The translations under genes and the position numbers were made by a program. This document shows positions 35,416-44,192 of a stretch of DNA of 64,000 nt, one piece after another; the stretch's first letter is position 1, and each line of letters opens with the position of its first letter. Source of the stretch: Paraclostridium hominis. Its GTDB lineage: Bacteria > Bacillota > Clostridia > Peptostreptococcales > Peptostreptococcaceae. The stretch is taken from positions 992,001-1,056,000 of the forward strand of contig NZ_JACRWD010000001.1 in NCBI RefSeq assembly GCF_014306135.1, given 5' to 3'. Below the pieces are notes generated by a model, which was not told where the DNA came from, ran no database searches, and was given only the letters and a program-made list of their open reading frames with translations.

Positions 35416-38400
35416 TTGCAACTTAAGGAACTTATAGATATAGTAAGAGAAAATACACAAAAATCTATGTGGGCTAGAGGATATACTTATTATAAAAAAG
35501 GAATAGTAGATCAAGCCACTCCACATATGAAAAATGGAATATTAACAATTGATGGAATAATAGGTGCAGATTTCTCAAATGAAATTTACTATACATTGCT
35601 TGAAATAGATTTAAAGAAAAAAGAAATAATAAAAGCTAAATGTAATTGCATAGATTTTGTAAATAACGAAGCTGAAAATTCAAATTTTATATGTAAACAT
35701 AATATAGCATCTTTTCTTCTTTATATAGATACTTTACAAAAACAAATAAAACAGCAAAAACTAGATAAAAAGAAAAAAGCTCAAGAACTAGATCCAGCTA
35801 AACAAATGTTAAAACTTGCTAAAGAAAGATTAACACAAAATAAAAAAGTAAATTTAGATGTATATTTAAGTAAAAAAGAAGGAAGCATCGGTACATACTA
35901 TCAAGCTAATTTTAAAATAGGTAGTGAAAAAATGTACGTACTTAAAAGCATTCCTGAATTTATATATGCAAGGAAAGAAAAGAATACTATAAAATATGGT
36001 AAGGATTTTGAATATAATCCAATAACAGATTATTTTTCTAAAGAAGATGAATTAATAGTTAACTTTATAGAAGAATATATAAATATAGAACAAAATATAT
36101 ACAAAGAATTTAAAAATGATGTAAAGCTTATAGATGGCAAAAATTTAAACATATTGGAAAGTGGATTAAAAAAATTTCTTTTAAATTTTAAAAATAAAGA
36201 ATTTGTGTTTTTGTATAAAGAGAAAGAGTATAAAACTAATATAGAAAACAAAGATATAAATATAAATTTTTATATAAATGAATCTAAAGATAAACTTACA
36301 TTGAATTCCAATAGTAAAAATATTTATCCTCTAAACAATAAAGGAGATATATTGTTATTTAATGAAAAGATATATCTTATATCAGATAAACAATGTTATA
36401 ATTACATACCATTTCATAATATCTTAGCAAAAGATGGTCATATAGATTTTAAAAAAGAAGATGCAGATTCACTTTTTAATGGTTTATTACCTGTACTTAA
36501 AAGAGCATCAAAAGACATAGCTTTTGATGAAAACTTAGAAAAACAAATAAGAAATAATTTAGATGTGAAATTTTACTTTGATAAAATAAATCACAATATA
36601 TCTTGTTTTATAGACTACGTATATACAGATGAAAATGAAAATGAGAATGAAAATAAAGGCTATGTAATAAGAAACTTTACAAAAGAAAATGAAATAGAAG
36701 ATATAGTTTGCGCATATGGATTTGAAAGATATGGTGATAAGTTACTATGTAAACTTTCTCAAGATGAGTTATTTGAATTTTTCAAAGAAAAGATATATGA
36801 ACTTAATAAAATAGGAGATATATACTACTCAGATAAGCTAAAAAAAGTTAAAGTCTACAAAAGTAATGATGTAAAAGCAAGCTTTAATTTAAACAAACAA
36901 AACTATTTAGAGTTTAATTTTAATATAGATGATATACCAAAAGAAGAACTTGAAAATATACTTTGGGCTTTAAGAAATAAAAGAAAATACTATAAATTAG
37001 GAAGTGGAAGCTATATAGACCTTGAAGAAGATAAAATGGTTAAATTCTTAGAATTAGTAGATGATATCAAAAATAGAAATGTAGAAAATTATAATCAAAT
37101 AGATTTTAATGAAGAAGATAATAAGATATCTTATAGTTTAGGTAGTGCTAGTTCTATATATTTAAAAAACTTAATAGATGAAAATGAATTTAACTTTATA
37201 AACGGTATCGAAAAGGTAAATGAAATATCAGATAAATTTGAAACAATTGGTGATATAGAAGTTAGCTTACCAAAAAATTTAAAAGCAAATCTTAGAGAAT
37301 ATCAAATTCAAGGATTTAAATGGTTCAAAAATTTAAATCATCTAAAATTTGGAGGTATACTAGCAGATGAAATGGGGCTAGGAAAAACTATTCAAACAAT
37401 AGCATTTTTACTTTCTGAAAAAGGTAAAAAAAGTATAGTAGTAGCGCCTACATCACTTATATATAATTGGAAAAATGAACTTGAAACTTTTGCTCCAGAT
37501 TTAAATGTATTGGTTTTACACGGTAATAAAAATGAAAGAAAAGAATTAATAAAAACTATAAAAGATAATGATTTAGTACTTACAACTTATACAATATTAA
37601 AAAATGACTTTAAAGAATTAGAAGATATAGTATTTGATTACTGTATAATAGATGAAGCTCAAAATATCAAAAATCCTTATTCTCAAAATTCAGAAGCTGT
37701 AAAAAAAGTAAATGCAAAAGTCAGATTTGCACTTACTGGGACTCCTATAGAAAACAACTTATTAGAACTATGGTCAATATTTGATTTTATTATGCCTGGA
37801 TATTTATATTCAAAAAATAAATTCCAAGAAAAATTCATAAAAACTAATGATAATATTAAGGAACTAAAAAAACAAATACAGCCATTTATGTTAAGAAGAC
37901 TTAAAAAAGAAGTTTTATCCCAGCTTCCTGAAAAGATAGAAACTAAGTTTTTTGTAGAAATGACTGATGAGCAAAAGAAAGTTTACAAAACTTATGTAGA
38001 AGATATAAAAGATAAAATGAGAGAAACTGATTTTGAAAAAGATAAAATAACTATACTTTCATATCTAACAACTTTAAGACAACTTTGTTTAGATCCTTCT
38101 ATAAAAGTAGAAAATTATAAAGGCAATAGCGGTAAAATAGATGTTTTAAATGAGTTAATAAAAGAAAATATTGAAAATAATCATAAAATACTAATATTTT
38201 CTCAATTTACATCAGTTTTACAAAATATAAGTAAAGAACTTGAAAAAGAAAATATAATCTATTTATATTTAGATGGAAGAACTAATCCAAAAGAAAGAGT
38301 AGAGTTAGTAGATGAATTTAATCAAAATAAGGATATTAAAGTATTTTTAATATCTTTAAAAGCTGGAGGAACAGGATTAAATCTTACATCAGCTGATATT

Positions 38401-38652
38401 GTTATACATTTTGACCCATGGTGGAATCCTGCAATTGAAAATCAAGCAACAGATAGAGCACATAGATATGGTCAAAAAAATGTTGTTGAAGTTATAAAAT
38501 TAATTGCCAAAGGAAGTATAGAAGAAAATATATTAAAATTACAAGAAGATAAAAAAGAACTTATACAAAAAGTTATAAGTGAAGACTTTAAAAATGAAAG
38601 TTTGATAAAAATGTTATCTAAAGAAGAATTAATCAACTTAATTACCAATTAA
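35416..38652 (+). CDS. SNF2-family DNA-dependent ATPase with SWIM zinc finger
   Basis: 1,078 residues from the TTG at 35416, chosen because AGAGGTGA ends five bases before it; a GTG at 35407 lies inside that site. Order: SWIM-type finger CNC...CKH (about residues 75-95), a long bacterial SNF2-associated region, then the motor with LADEMGLGKTIQT, IIDEAQNIKNP (DEAQ), LTGTPIENN and the C-terminal helicase box DRAHRYGQKN. Such proteins remodel protein-DNA complexes rather than unwind DNA; the exact role is unknown. Own promoter region. Confidence 0.9.
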   Translation: MQLKELIDIVRENTQKSMWARGYTYYKKGIVDQATPHMKNGILTIDGIIGADFSNEIYYTLLEIDLKKKEIIKAKCNCIDFVNNEAENSNFICKHNIASFLLYIDTLQKQIKQQKLDKKKKAQELDPAKQMLKLAKERLTQNKKVNLDVYLSKKEGSIGTYYQANFKIGSEKMYVLKSIPEFIYARKEKNTIKYGKDFEYNPITDYFSKEDELIVNFIEEYINIEQNIYKEFKNDVKLIDGKNLNILESGLKKFLLNFKNKEFVFLYKEKEYKTNIENKDININFYINESKDKLTLNSNSKNIYPLNNKGDILLFNEKIYLISDKQCYNYIPFHNILAKDGHIDFKKEDADSLFNGLLPVLKRASKDIAFDENLEKQIRNNLDVKFYFDKINHNISCFIDYVYTDENENENENKGYVIRNFTKENEIEDIVCAYGFERYGDKLLCKLSQDELFEFFKEKIYELNKIGDIYYSDKLKKVKVYKSNDVKASFNLNKQNYLEFNFNIDDIPKEELENILWALRNKRKYYKLGSGSYIDLEEDKMVKFLELVDDIKNRNVENYNQIDFNEEDNKISYSLGSASSIYLKNLIDENEFNFINGIEKVNEISDKFETIGDIEVSLPKNLKANLREYQIQGFKWFKNLNHLKFGGILADEMGLGKTIQTIAFLLSEKGKKSIVVAPTSLIYNWKNELETFAPDLNVLVLHGNKNERKELIKTIKDNDLVLTTYTILKNDFKELEDIVFDYCIIDEAQNIKNPYSQNSEAVKKVNAKVRFALTGTPIENNLLELWSIFDFIMPGYLYSKNKFQEKFIKTNDNIKELKKQIQPFMLRRLKKEVLSQLPEKIETKFFVEMTDEQKKVYKTYVEDIKDKMRETDFEKDKITILSYLTTLRQLCLDPSIKVENYKGNSGKIDVLNELIKENIENNHKILIFSQFTSVLQNISKELEKENIIYLYLDGRTNPKERVELVDEFNQNKDIKVFLISLKAGGTGLNLTSADIVIHFDPWWNPAIENQATDRAHRYGQKNVVEVIKLIAKGSIEENILKLQEDKKELIQKVISEDFKNESLIKMLSKEELINLITN

Positions 38653-38774
38653 ATGAAATTTTTAAACATTTATTTAGTAAAACGCTTGTAATTAATAATT
38701 ATATATGATATTATTAACACAAATAGTAAAGAAGTGCTGAAAGATTGTGCTTTAATTTTTAGGAGGATTCCATA

Positions 38775-38975
38775 ATGAAACAAGGAATAGTAAAATGGTT
38801 CAACAATGAAAAAGGATTTGGATTTATATCTGTAGAAGGTGGAGATGATGTATTCGTACATTTCTCAGCTATACAAAAAGATGGATTCAAATCATTAGAA
38901 GAAGGTCAAGCTGTTAACTTTGAAATAGTTGAAGGTGCTAGAGGACCTCAAGCTGCTAACGTTACTTTAGCATAA
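38775..38975 (+). CDS. cspA: Cold shock protein
   Basis: 66 residues, full length. RNP1 KGFGFISV and RNP2 VFVHFSAI bind single-stranded nucleic acid; the start KQGIVKWFNNEKG is classical. An RNA chaperone/antiterminator. GGAGGATT nine bases before the ATG. The leader of roughly 60 bases holds a small dyad (AGTGCT / TGTGCTTT region) that might respond to cold, which is only a guess. Confidence 0.95.
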   Translation: MKQGIVKWFNNEKGFGFISVEGGDDVFVHFSAIQKDGFKSLEEGQAVNFEIVEGARGPQAANVTLA

Positions 38976-38995
38976 TTTATATAATATAGTATATA

Positions 38996-39038
38996 ACACT
39001 CCTTAAGTATGCTTGCATATTTAAGGAGTTTTCTTGTT
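38996..39038 (+). terminator. Terminator of the cold shock gene
   Basis: ACACTCCTTAA... pairs through AACTCCTTAA-like arm with TTTAAGGAGTTTT; the loop is GTATGCTTGCATA, which folds itself. Confidence 0.8.
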
Positions 39039-39102
39039 TAAAAAACTATTTAATCTTCCAATTAAGAATAAAATTTATAAAGAATGGATAAAATTAGCTT
39101 AA

Positions 39103-39116
39103 AGAACAAATGTTCG
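39103..39116. promoter_or_regulatory. LexA (DinR) SOS box
   Basis: AGAACAAATGTTCG contains GAAC-AAAT-GTTC, an exact match to the Gram-positive LexA core GAACRNRYGTTC, 32 bp before the RecQ-like helicase start. Confidence 0.85.
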
Positions 39117-39147
39117 ATTTGGTATAAATTAGTTAGGAGCGAATAAA

Positions 39148-41580
39148 TTGGATATAAAAGCTTTAGATATATTAAAAAAATATTACGGATATACAAGTTT
39201 TAGAAAAGGGCAAGAGGATATAATAAACACAATTTTAAAAGGAGAGGACATACTTGCTATTATGCCAACAGGTGGAGGTAAGTCTATATGCTATCAAATA
39301 CCTGCCCTTATGTTAAGTGGAATGACTATAGTTATATCTCCATTAATATCCCTTATGAAAGATCAAGTTGATGCTTTAAAGGCTATGGGTATTAATGCAA
39401 CCTTTATAAATAGTTCGTTATCTTCAAGTGAATTTAATAACATTATAAATGGTATAAAAGAAGATGAGTATAAGATTATATATATAGCACCTGAAAGATT
39501 AGATTCTTATGAATTTACAAATATTATAAGATGTAAAAATATAAGTCAAATAGCCATAGATGAAGCACACTGTGTATCTCAATGGGGGCATGATTTTAGG
39601 ATAAGTTATAGAAAAATATCACACTTTATAAGTAGTTTAGATACTAGACCTATTATAACTGCTTTTACGGCAACAGCTTCATTAGAAGTTAGAGAAGATA
39701 TAATAAATTTATTATCTTTAAATAAGCCTAAACTATTTATAACAGGATTTAACAGAGAAAATTTAAATATTACTATAGAAAAATCTTCAAGTAAAGATGA
39801 ATACTTATTAAAATACATAGAAAATCATAAAAATGAAAGTGGAATAATATATGCATCTACAAGAAAAGAAGTAGATAAAATATATGAAGGACTACTTAAA
39901 AGAGGATATAGCATATCTAGATACCATGCAGGCCTTTCAATTGAAGAGAGAAAGTTAAACCAAGAAGAGTTTATAAAAGATAATATAAATATAATGGTTG
40001 CAACTAACGCTTTTGGTATGGGAATAGATAAACCTAATATAAGGTATGTAATTCACTATAATATGCCACAAAGTATAGAAAACTATTATCAAGAGATAGG
40101 AAGAGCTGGTAGAGATGGAGAAAAAAGTGAGTGTATATTACTATTTACTCCAGGAGATATACATATACAAAAATATTTAATAGAATTAGGTACAGATAAC
40201 CCTGAAAGAAAAAATATACAGTATAAAAAGTTGAGAGAAATGTCTGACTTAGTATATAGCAATGATTGTTATAGAAAAAATATTATAAATTATTTTGGGG
40301 AAGAATTTAAGGAAAAATGTAACAACTGTAGTAATTGTTTAGATGAAGGAGAGATAATAGATAAAACATTAGATGCCCAAAAAGTTATATCATGTATAGC
40401 TAGGATGAAAAGAAGTTTTGGTATAACAATGATTATAGATGTTTTAAGAGGATCTAAAAATAAAAAAGTTATTCAATTTGGTTTTGATAAACTATCGACT
40501 TATGGAATAATAAAAAACTACTCTCAAGATGAATTAAAAACTTTTATAAATACCTTGATATCTCATGGATTTATAGATTCAATAGATGGTACATATCCTA
40601 CTATAAAGTTAAATGATAACTCTATAAAAGTTTTAAAAGGGGACTTAAAAGTAGAATTTAAAGAAAGCAAAGTGTCTAAAGTTTTAGAGGTATCTAATGA
40701 ACTTTATGATATTTTAAAACAAACTAGATACAATATAGCAAAAGAAGAAGGAGTTGCTCCTTATATGGTATTTGGAGATGGAACTTTAAAAATGATGGCT
40801 AGTAAATATCCTACAACTAAAGAAACTATGTTGAGTATATCTGGAGTAGGAGAAATAAAGTATGAAAAGTATGCTAAGCCATTTGAAAGTGCTATATTAA
40901 GATATGTAGAAGAACACAATATAGTGCCTAACAATACATATAAAAGCGATACTAAAGAATTAAATTTTATAGAAGTTACAACAGATAAAAAATTATATGA
41001 ACAATTAAATGCTAAAAGGCAAGAGCTAGCTAATAAAGAAAGAGTATTACCATCTATGATAATATCTAAAAATTCTTTAAAAGAAATAAGTGGTAGATAT
41101 CCTACAAACAAAAAACAACTAAAAGATATAACTGGATTTGGACCTGTTAAAGTAGATAAATATGGAGATGATTTTCTAGAAATCGTACTAGATTATATAA
41201 AAGATAAAGAAATATCTACAAGTTGGATAGAGAAAAAGAAGTTAAAAGTAATAATAGATGGAGATAGTAGAAGTAATGAAGAAATAGCAATAGATATGAT
41301 AAAAGACAATAATGAGTTAGATTATATATCTAAAGAAATAGAAGTATCAATATCTACTATACTTGGATATATAACTGATATGATAAAATCAGGTAAGGAA
41401 ATAGATTTTAAAGTAAATTTAAATAAGTACTATAATGATGATGAAAAAAATATGATATTAAGTATATGTGAAGAAGAGGGAATAGATAAAGTAAGTAATA
41501 TAAAAAAGAAGTTACCTGATAATATAAAATATGAAACTATAAGAGCAGTTATATTAGAAAATTATTATTGTATAAAATAA
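39148..41580 (+). CDS. RecQ-family ATP-dependent DNA helicase with two HRDC domains
   Basis: 810 residues, longer than the ~600 of RecQ. Walker A IMPTGGGKSICYQ (38-50), DEAHCVSQWGHDFR box II, a second RecA lobe with QEIGRAGRDG and the RecQ zinc cluster CYRKN...CNNCSNC. Then two HRDC modules (about 512-595 and 618-692) sharing LKxxxxxxPTxKxxxLxxIxGxGxxKxxKY, and a C-terminal HTH_40-like tail. TTG start with TAGGAGC. The LexA box upstream predicts induction by DNA damage. I avoid the symbol recQ because there may be a separate canonical copy. Confidence 0.92.
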   Translation: MDIKALDILKKYYGYTSFRKGQEDIINTILKGEDILAIMPTGGGKSICYQIPALMLSGMTIVISPLISLMKDQVDALKAMGINATFINSSLSSSEFNNIINGIKEDEYKIIYIAPERLDSYEFTNIIRCKNISQIAIDEAHCVSQWGHDFRISYRKISHFISSLDTRPIITAFTATASLEVREDIINLLSLNKPKLFITGFNRENLNITIEKSSSKDEYLLKYIENHKNESGIIYASTRKEVDKIYEGLLKRGYSISRYHAGLSIEERKLNQEEFIKDNINIMVATNAFGMGIDKPNIRYVIHYNMPQSIENYYQEIGRAGRDGEKSECILLFTPGDIHIQKYLIELGTDNPERKNIQYKKLREMSDLVYSNDCYRKNIINYFGEEFKEKCNNCSNCLDEGEIIDKTLDAQKVISCIARMKRSFGITMIIDVLRGSKNKKVIQFGFDKLSTYGIIKNYSQDELKTFINTLISHGFIDSIDGTYPTIKLNDNSIKVLKGDLKVEFKESKVSKVLEVSNELYDILKQTRYNIAKEEGVAPYMVFGDGTLKMMASKYPTTKETMLSISGVGEIKYEKYAKPFESAILRYVEEHNIVPNNTYKSDTKELNFIEVTTDKKLYEQLNAKRQELANKERVLPSMIISKNSLKEISGRYPTNKKQLKDITGFGPVKVDKYGDDFLEIVLDYIKDKEISTSWIEKKKLKVIIDGDSRSNEEIAIDMIKDNNELDYISKEIEVSISTILGYITDMIKSGKEIDFKVNLNKYYNDDEKNMILSICEEEGIDKVSNIKKKLPDNIKYETIRAVILENYYCIK

Positions 41581-41599
41581 GATATATTAATTAAAGTGA

Positions 41600-41634
41600 T
41601 AAATCCATAGCTAAAATAGTTATGGATTTTTATA
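41600..41634 (+). terminator. Terminator of the RecQ-like gene
   Basis: AAATCCATAGCT / AGTTATGGATTT (one wobble) with U-run. Confidence 0.82.
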
Positions 41635-41680
41635 TGTAAGTAAAAAATTTATAAAAAGTAACAAATTTCAGGAAAACATC

Positions 41681-41725
41681 TTGACTTTTTCCTAAAAATC
41701 ATATACAGTATATTGTATACAATAT
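41681..41725 (+). promoter_or_regulatory. Promoter with GntR-like palindromic operator
   Basis: TTGACT (41681-41686), 17 bp, TACAGT (41704-41709) look like a promoter. ATATTGTATACAATAT (41710-41725) is a perfect 16-bp palindrome over the expected start point. Its core TTGTATACAA is the consensus of FadR-type GntR regulators (for example B. subtilis GntR). So the 43-codon gene behind it is probably repressed by a GntR-family protein not encoded here. Confidence 0.6.
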
Positions 41726-41747
41726 GTAAACGAAAGGGGAAATTAAT

Positions 41748-41879
41748 ATGTTTAAAAAAATATCAACATTATTAAATGGGGTGTCAAGACAAATACTTGC
41801 TCTAGAGAGAGTAAATAGTCAAAGATGTATAGCGAAAGATTTAGATACAACAAAAACTATATTTGAAAATAAAAGATAA
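41748..41879 (+). CDS. 43-residue protein of unknown function
   Basis: GAAAGGGGA about eight bases before the ATG; frame of 43 codons beginning MFKKISTLLNGVSRQILALE and ending IFENKR. It is basic, probably a helical hairpin, with one Cys and no membrane segment. It has its own promoter, a palindromic operator and a terminator, which together make a strong case for a real small gene. I know no family for it. Confidence 0.7.
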   Translation: MFKKISTLLNGVSRQILALERVNSQRCIAKDLDTTKTIFENKR

Positions 41880-41908
41880 TACTATGGATTAATCCATAGT
41901 ATTTTTTA
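41878..41908 (+). terminator. Terminator of the 43-codon gene
   Basis: ACTATGGATT / AATCCATAGT perfect palindrome followed by ATTTTTT. Confidence 0.9.
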
Positions 41909-41917
41909 TTATATAAA

Positions 41918-41946
41918 TAATAGACTATCTTAAGATAGTCTATTTA
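41918..41946 (-). terminator. Terminator of the YitT-type gene
   Basis: AATAGACTATCTTAAGATAGTCTATT palindrome directly behind the minus-strand stop; the A-run upstream gives a U-run on the minus strand only weakly. Confidence 0.65.
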
Positions 41947-41948
41947 TG

Positions 41949-42557
41949 TTAAGTATTTAAAATTTCTTTATTTTTATATGAATAAACAAAATCTATAACT
42001 TTTCCACTTATACTAACGGAAATTAAAGATAAAGCTATTTGGGAAAATGATAAATAAACCAAAGATAATCCTAATATACAAAAATCAGTTATCATATAAA
42101 CGTTACCGATTTTTAAAGATGTAGTCTTAGAAATTACTAATGCTAAAGCATCATCTCCACCAGCTGCACCTCCTGCTCTAACTACTAATCCAGAACCTAA
42201 TCCAACAGATAATCCAGCAATTATACTTCCTAGTATTAAATTATCGAATTTAGGTATAACTGGTCCTATACTTTCGAAAAAGCTAAATGATATAGAAAAA
42301 CTTATAGTAGCTATTATAGAGTACTTAATAAATTTTTTACCAAAAAACTTAAACCCAATTAGCAGTAGCAATAAATCAATAATAAGATTTGCTAGTGAAA
42401 GTTTAATGTCAAAAATATTTTTTAACAGTAGTAAAAAACCTAACACTCCACCTTCTGTAATATTATTTTGATAGTTGAAATTATAAACTCCAAATGCCAG
42501 TATTAGTGAACCAACTAATACTAATAAAATTTGTTTTAATGATCGCCGCCTGGCCAT
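41949..42557 (-). CDS. YitT/YczE-type membrane protein
   Basis: 202 residues from the ATG at 42557 with GGAAGGG in register; the frame stays open further upstream without a site. Five membrane segments. The conserved loop GLGSGLVVRAGGAAGGDDALALVISK is the hallmark of this family. Function is unknown; some relatives are linked to transport. Divergent from the adenine riboswitch/add unit across 555 bp. Confidence 0.85.
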   Translation of the reverse strand: MARRRSLKQILLVLVGSLILAFGVYNFNYQNNITEGGVLGFLLLLKNIFDIKLSLANLIIDLLLLLIGFKFFGKKFIKYSIIATISFSISFSFFESIGPVIPKFDNLILGSIIAGLSVGLGSGLVVRAGGAAGGDDALALVISKTTSLKIGNVYMITDFCILGLSLVYLSFSQIALSLISVSISGKVIDFVYSYKNKEILNT

Positions 42558-42935
42558 AATATCCCTTCCTTTTCTTTGATTTACTATTATTATATAGAAT
42601 AAAGGTATATTTGTATACATCAAAAAAACAAACATAATATTATACGAAAAAACAATGTTATTTGCAACTGTTTTTTCTATGTTTTTTTAAATAAAAAATA
42701 TATATTGTTGAATCTCAGTATTTTCAACAGTTAAATCGAATTCTATAAAAATAAAAATTTATATTAATTGTTATTAAGTTTAGTTTTTCTAATCTTATGT
42801 TTATATTAATTTTTGTTTTATTTAGTAAAACTAAACTTAATAACATAATTAATAAAAGATTTTTTATTATATTTACATTTTATATTGACATTGTTAGCAA
42901 ATATGATACAATGATAAAAATAAAAAATGAGAAAT
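42558..42935. other. Long AT-rich intergenic region with a 19-bp inverted repeat
   Basis: No gene is visible. 42769-42787 (TGTTATTAAGTTTAGTTTT) and 42827-42845 are perfect reverse complements, 39 bases apart, and the spacer repeats TTTATATTAATT seen just before the left arm. There is no U-run, so it is not a simple terminator. It may be a protein-binding site, or the ends of a lost small element. Confidence 0.5.
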
Positions 42936-43006
42936 AACTTTGTATAATCCCAATAATATGGTTTGGGAGTTTCTACCAGGTTCCGAAAAATCCTGATTAC
43001 AAAGAA
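42936..43006 (+). ncRNA. Adenine-sensing purine riboswitch aptamer
   Basis: P1 is CTTTGTA (42938-42944) with TACAAAG (42998-43004). The conserved junction ATAATCCCAATAATATGG, the P3-side GTTTGGGAGTTTCTACC and the second hairpin CAGGTTCCGAAAAATCCTG match the purine aptamer. The base before the 3' P1 strand, the position that pairs with the ligand (U74 in the V. vulnificus add and B. subtilis pbuE aptamers), is T at 42997; guanine aptamers have C there. So it binds adenine. It precedes add, as known from Clostridium perfringens. Confidence 0.95.
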
Positions 43007-43048
43007 AATACTTTAATTGTATTTTCTTTGTAATCAGGATTTTTATAT
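42989..43048 (+). terminator. Expression platform of the adenine riboswitch
   Basis: A perfect 23-bp stem (42989-43011 with 43019-43041) with a seven-base loop and U-run. Its left arm contains the 3' strand of aptamer P1 and of the second hairpin. Without adenine the terminator forms; with adenine P1 holds that strand and transcription goes on. That makes it a genetic ON switch, like pbuE. Confidence 0.9.
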
Positions 43049-43112
43049 ATATTTTTAAAAGTAAATAAAACAAATATTAATTTATATAAACAAAGATTAA
43101 GGAGAGGATAAT

Positions 43113-44108
43113 ATGAACTTTAAAAATTTACCAAAAATAGAATTACATTGCCACTTAGATGGAAGTGTCAGACCAAGCACAATAATAGATTTAGCTAATA
43201 AAAACAATATAGATATACCTTCTAAAGATTTAGAAGAAATAAAATCTATGATGGTAGCTCCTAAGGATTGTAAATCGTTAGATGAATATTTAAAAAGATT
43301 TAAATTACCAGGACTTATAATGCAAGATAAAGAAAGTTTAGATAGAATAGCTTTTGAATTAATGGAAGATGCATTTAATGAAAATGTGGTATATATGGAA
43401 ATAAGATTTGCACCACTTCTTCATATAAATAAAGGATTAAATACTAAAGAAGTAATAGAGAGTGTATTAAATGGTATAAAAAGAGCAGAAGAAAAATACG
43501 ATATAAAAGGTAATTTAATATTATCATGTATGAGAACTATGGACGTTGAAAGTAGTTATGATGTTATAGAAGCAGGAAAAGAATTTTTAAACAAAGGTGT
43601 TGTAGCTATTGATTTATGTTCAAGTGAAAATGAACGATTCTCTAAAAAATTTGAAGAACCTATAGCTTTAGCTAGAAAATACGGATATAGAGTTACTATA
43701 CATGCAGGGGAAACTGGAATAGGAGAAAATGTATTAGAAGCTGTTGAAATCTTAAAAGCAGAAAGAATAGGACATGGTGTATTTATAAAAGATTGTAAAA
43801 AAGCTTATGATGTAGTTAAACAAAACAATGTAACCTTAGAAATGTGTCCTACAAGCAATTTACAGACTAAAGCTATAAAAGATATAGTTAACTATCCTTT
43901 AAAAGATTTTCATAAAGACGGAATTAAAGTATCTTTAAATACAGATAATAGAACAGTTTCAGATATAGATTTAAGTAATGAGTACGATATAATATTAAAT
44001 GGATTTAATATGAATGAGAGAGACTATAAAATAATATATTTAAATAGTGTAGAAGCTTCTTTTGCAGATGAAAATACTAAAAACAAATTAAGAGATTATA
44101 TAAATTAA
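43113..44108 (+). CDS. add: Adenosine deaminase
   Basis: 331 residues, TIM-barrel Zn hydrolase. Zinc ligands His12 and His14 in LHCHLDGS, HAGETG near 196 (third His) and SLNTDN (metal Asp); Glu of HAGET is the proton donor. Converts adenosine to inosine. Adenine deaminase-type members of the same family exist, and the adenine riboswitch in front leaves that possible. AAGGAGAGG site before the ATG. Confidence 0.92.
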   Translation: MNFKNLPKIELHCHLDGSVRPSTIIDLANKNNIDIPSKDLEEIKSMMVAPKDCKSLDEYLKRFKLPGLIMQDKESLDRIAFELMEDAFNENVVYMEIRFAPLLHINKGLNTKEVIESVLNGIKRAEEKYDIKGNLILSCMRTMDVESSYDVIEAGKEFLNKGVVAIDLCSSENERFSKKFEEPIALARKYGYRVTIHAGETGIGENVLEAVEILKAERIGHGVFIKDCKKAYDVVKQNNVTLEMCPTSNLQTKAIKDIVNYPLKDFHKDGIKVSLNTDNRTVSDIDLSNEYDIILNGFNMNERDYKIIYLNSVEASFADENTKNKLRDYIN

Positions 44109-44112
44109 TAAC

Positions 44113-44157
44113 CAAAAAAAAAGTATTGTTTTGAACTAGCAATACTTTTATTTTTTG
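44113..44157 (+). terminator. Terminator of add
   Basis: AAAAGTATTG / CAATACTTTT stem with an 11-base loop and following U-run. Confidence 0.82.
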
Positions 44158-44192
44158 ATATATAATATATTATGATATCACAAGAGTGAAGG

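Noticed and set aside
40761..41111. 116-codon minus-strand frame inside the RecQ-like gene
   Set aside because: Antisense to the HRDC region and without start signals.
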